This document shows, one piece after another, positions 63,909 to 64,000 of a stretch of 64,000 nt of DNA. This DNA comes from Methanosarcina siciliae T4/M. Lineage in GTDB: Archaea; Halobacteriota; Methanosarcinia; Methanosarcinales; Methanosarcinaceae. Where the stretch lies: positions 1,736,001-1,800,000 of the forward strand of contig NZ_CP009506.1 in assembly GCF_000970085.1 (NCBI RefSeq), given 5' to 3'. The position numbers and the translations under genes are program-made. Each line of letters begins with the position of its first letter. The stretch's first letter is position 1. The notes beneath the pieces were generated by a model. The model saw only the letters and a list, made by a program, of their open reading frames with translations. It made no database searches and had not been told where the DNA came from.

Positions 63909-64000
63909 TATGATACCTTTTTTGTTTTCTATAATGTGGTTGGAAAATAAGTATATTAGCATAATAATACACAGTTGAGGTTTTGCCATTTACCTTTGAA

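Overview
The window looks like part of a Methanosarcina-type methanogen chromosome. Evidence: archaeal promoters and GGTGA-type ribosome binding sites, a decayed copy of methanogenesis marker protein 8, a flavo-diiron FprA of the F420H2 oxidase kind, YVTN/PKD/NosD-like surface proteins, a thiamine-dependent 2-oxoacid:ferredoxin oxidoreductase, an archaeal tRNA with a bulge-helix-bulge intron, and a bacterial-type F1Fo ATPase of the N-ATPase kind known from some Methanosarcina. AT-rich intergenic stretches with short tandem repeats also fit that genus. Species was not determined.

Layout. 1-5.3 kb: three genes of a BREX phage-defence island (pglX cut by the window edge, brxC, brxB) on the minus strand, ending beside a tRNA-Leu gene. 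5.9-16.2 kb: CutA, a two-PDZ site-2 protease, a TrkA-type K+ channel plus a second TrkA protein, two short KaiC-like ATPases with a response regulator, an intron-containing tRNA-Arg, a GNAT enzyme and a DUF1269 protein. 16.6-24 kb: two tandem-repeat blocks, then the nine-gene N-ATPase operon (beta, epsilon, Q, R, a, c, b with a delta-like tail, alpha, gamma). 24-32.4 kb: membrane and secreted proteins, two gene remnants, and a large repeat-stalk surface protein.

32.6-41.3 kb: a di-haem peroxidase-like protein, a nicotianamine-synthase-like enzyme, a cache-cupin lipoprotein, a small regulator operon, a PepSY-like secreted protein, a phosphatase-superfamily protein and a NosD/PKD surface protein. 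42.2-47.8 kb: an HTH-cupin regulator, an acyl-CoA synthetase and a ferredoxin plus alpha and beta-gamma subunits of a 2-oxoacid:ferredoxin oxidoreductase. Together these look like a route that activates a branched or short fatty acid and carboxylates it reductively to a 2-oxoacid. 47.8-50 kb holds no protein gene but carries three copies of a two-hairpin element that I read as a small-RNA family. 50-57.6 kb: a PLP decarboxylase, an amino-acid permease, FprA, an unusually long glutamine synthetase and a YbjQ pair.

57.7-62.3 kb is the most striking region. A decayed methanogenesis marker 8 gene is followed by an intact two-gene operon. It encodes a NifH-like Fe protein fused to a NifD-like subunit, and a separate NifK/NifE-like subunit that lacks most usual cluster cysteines. 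This is neither a nitrogenase nor the two-component CfbCD enzyme of F430 synthesis, and is my best candidate for an undescribed enzyme system. The window closes with a MITE-like inverted-repeat element and a HAD hydrolase.
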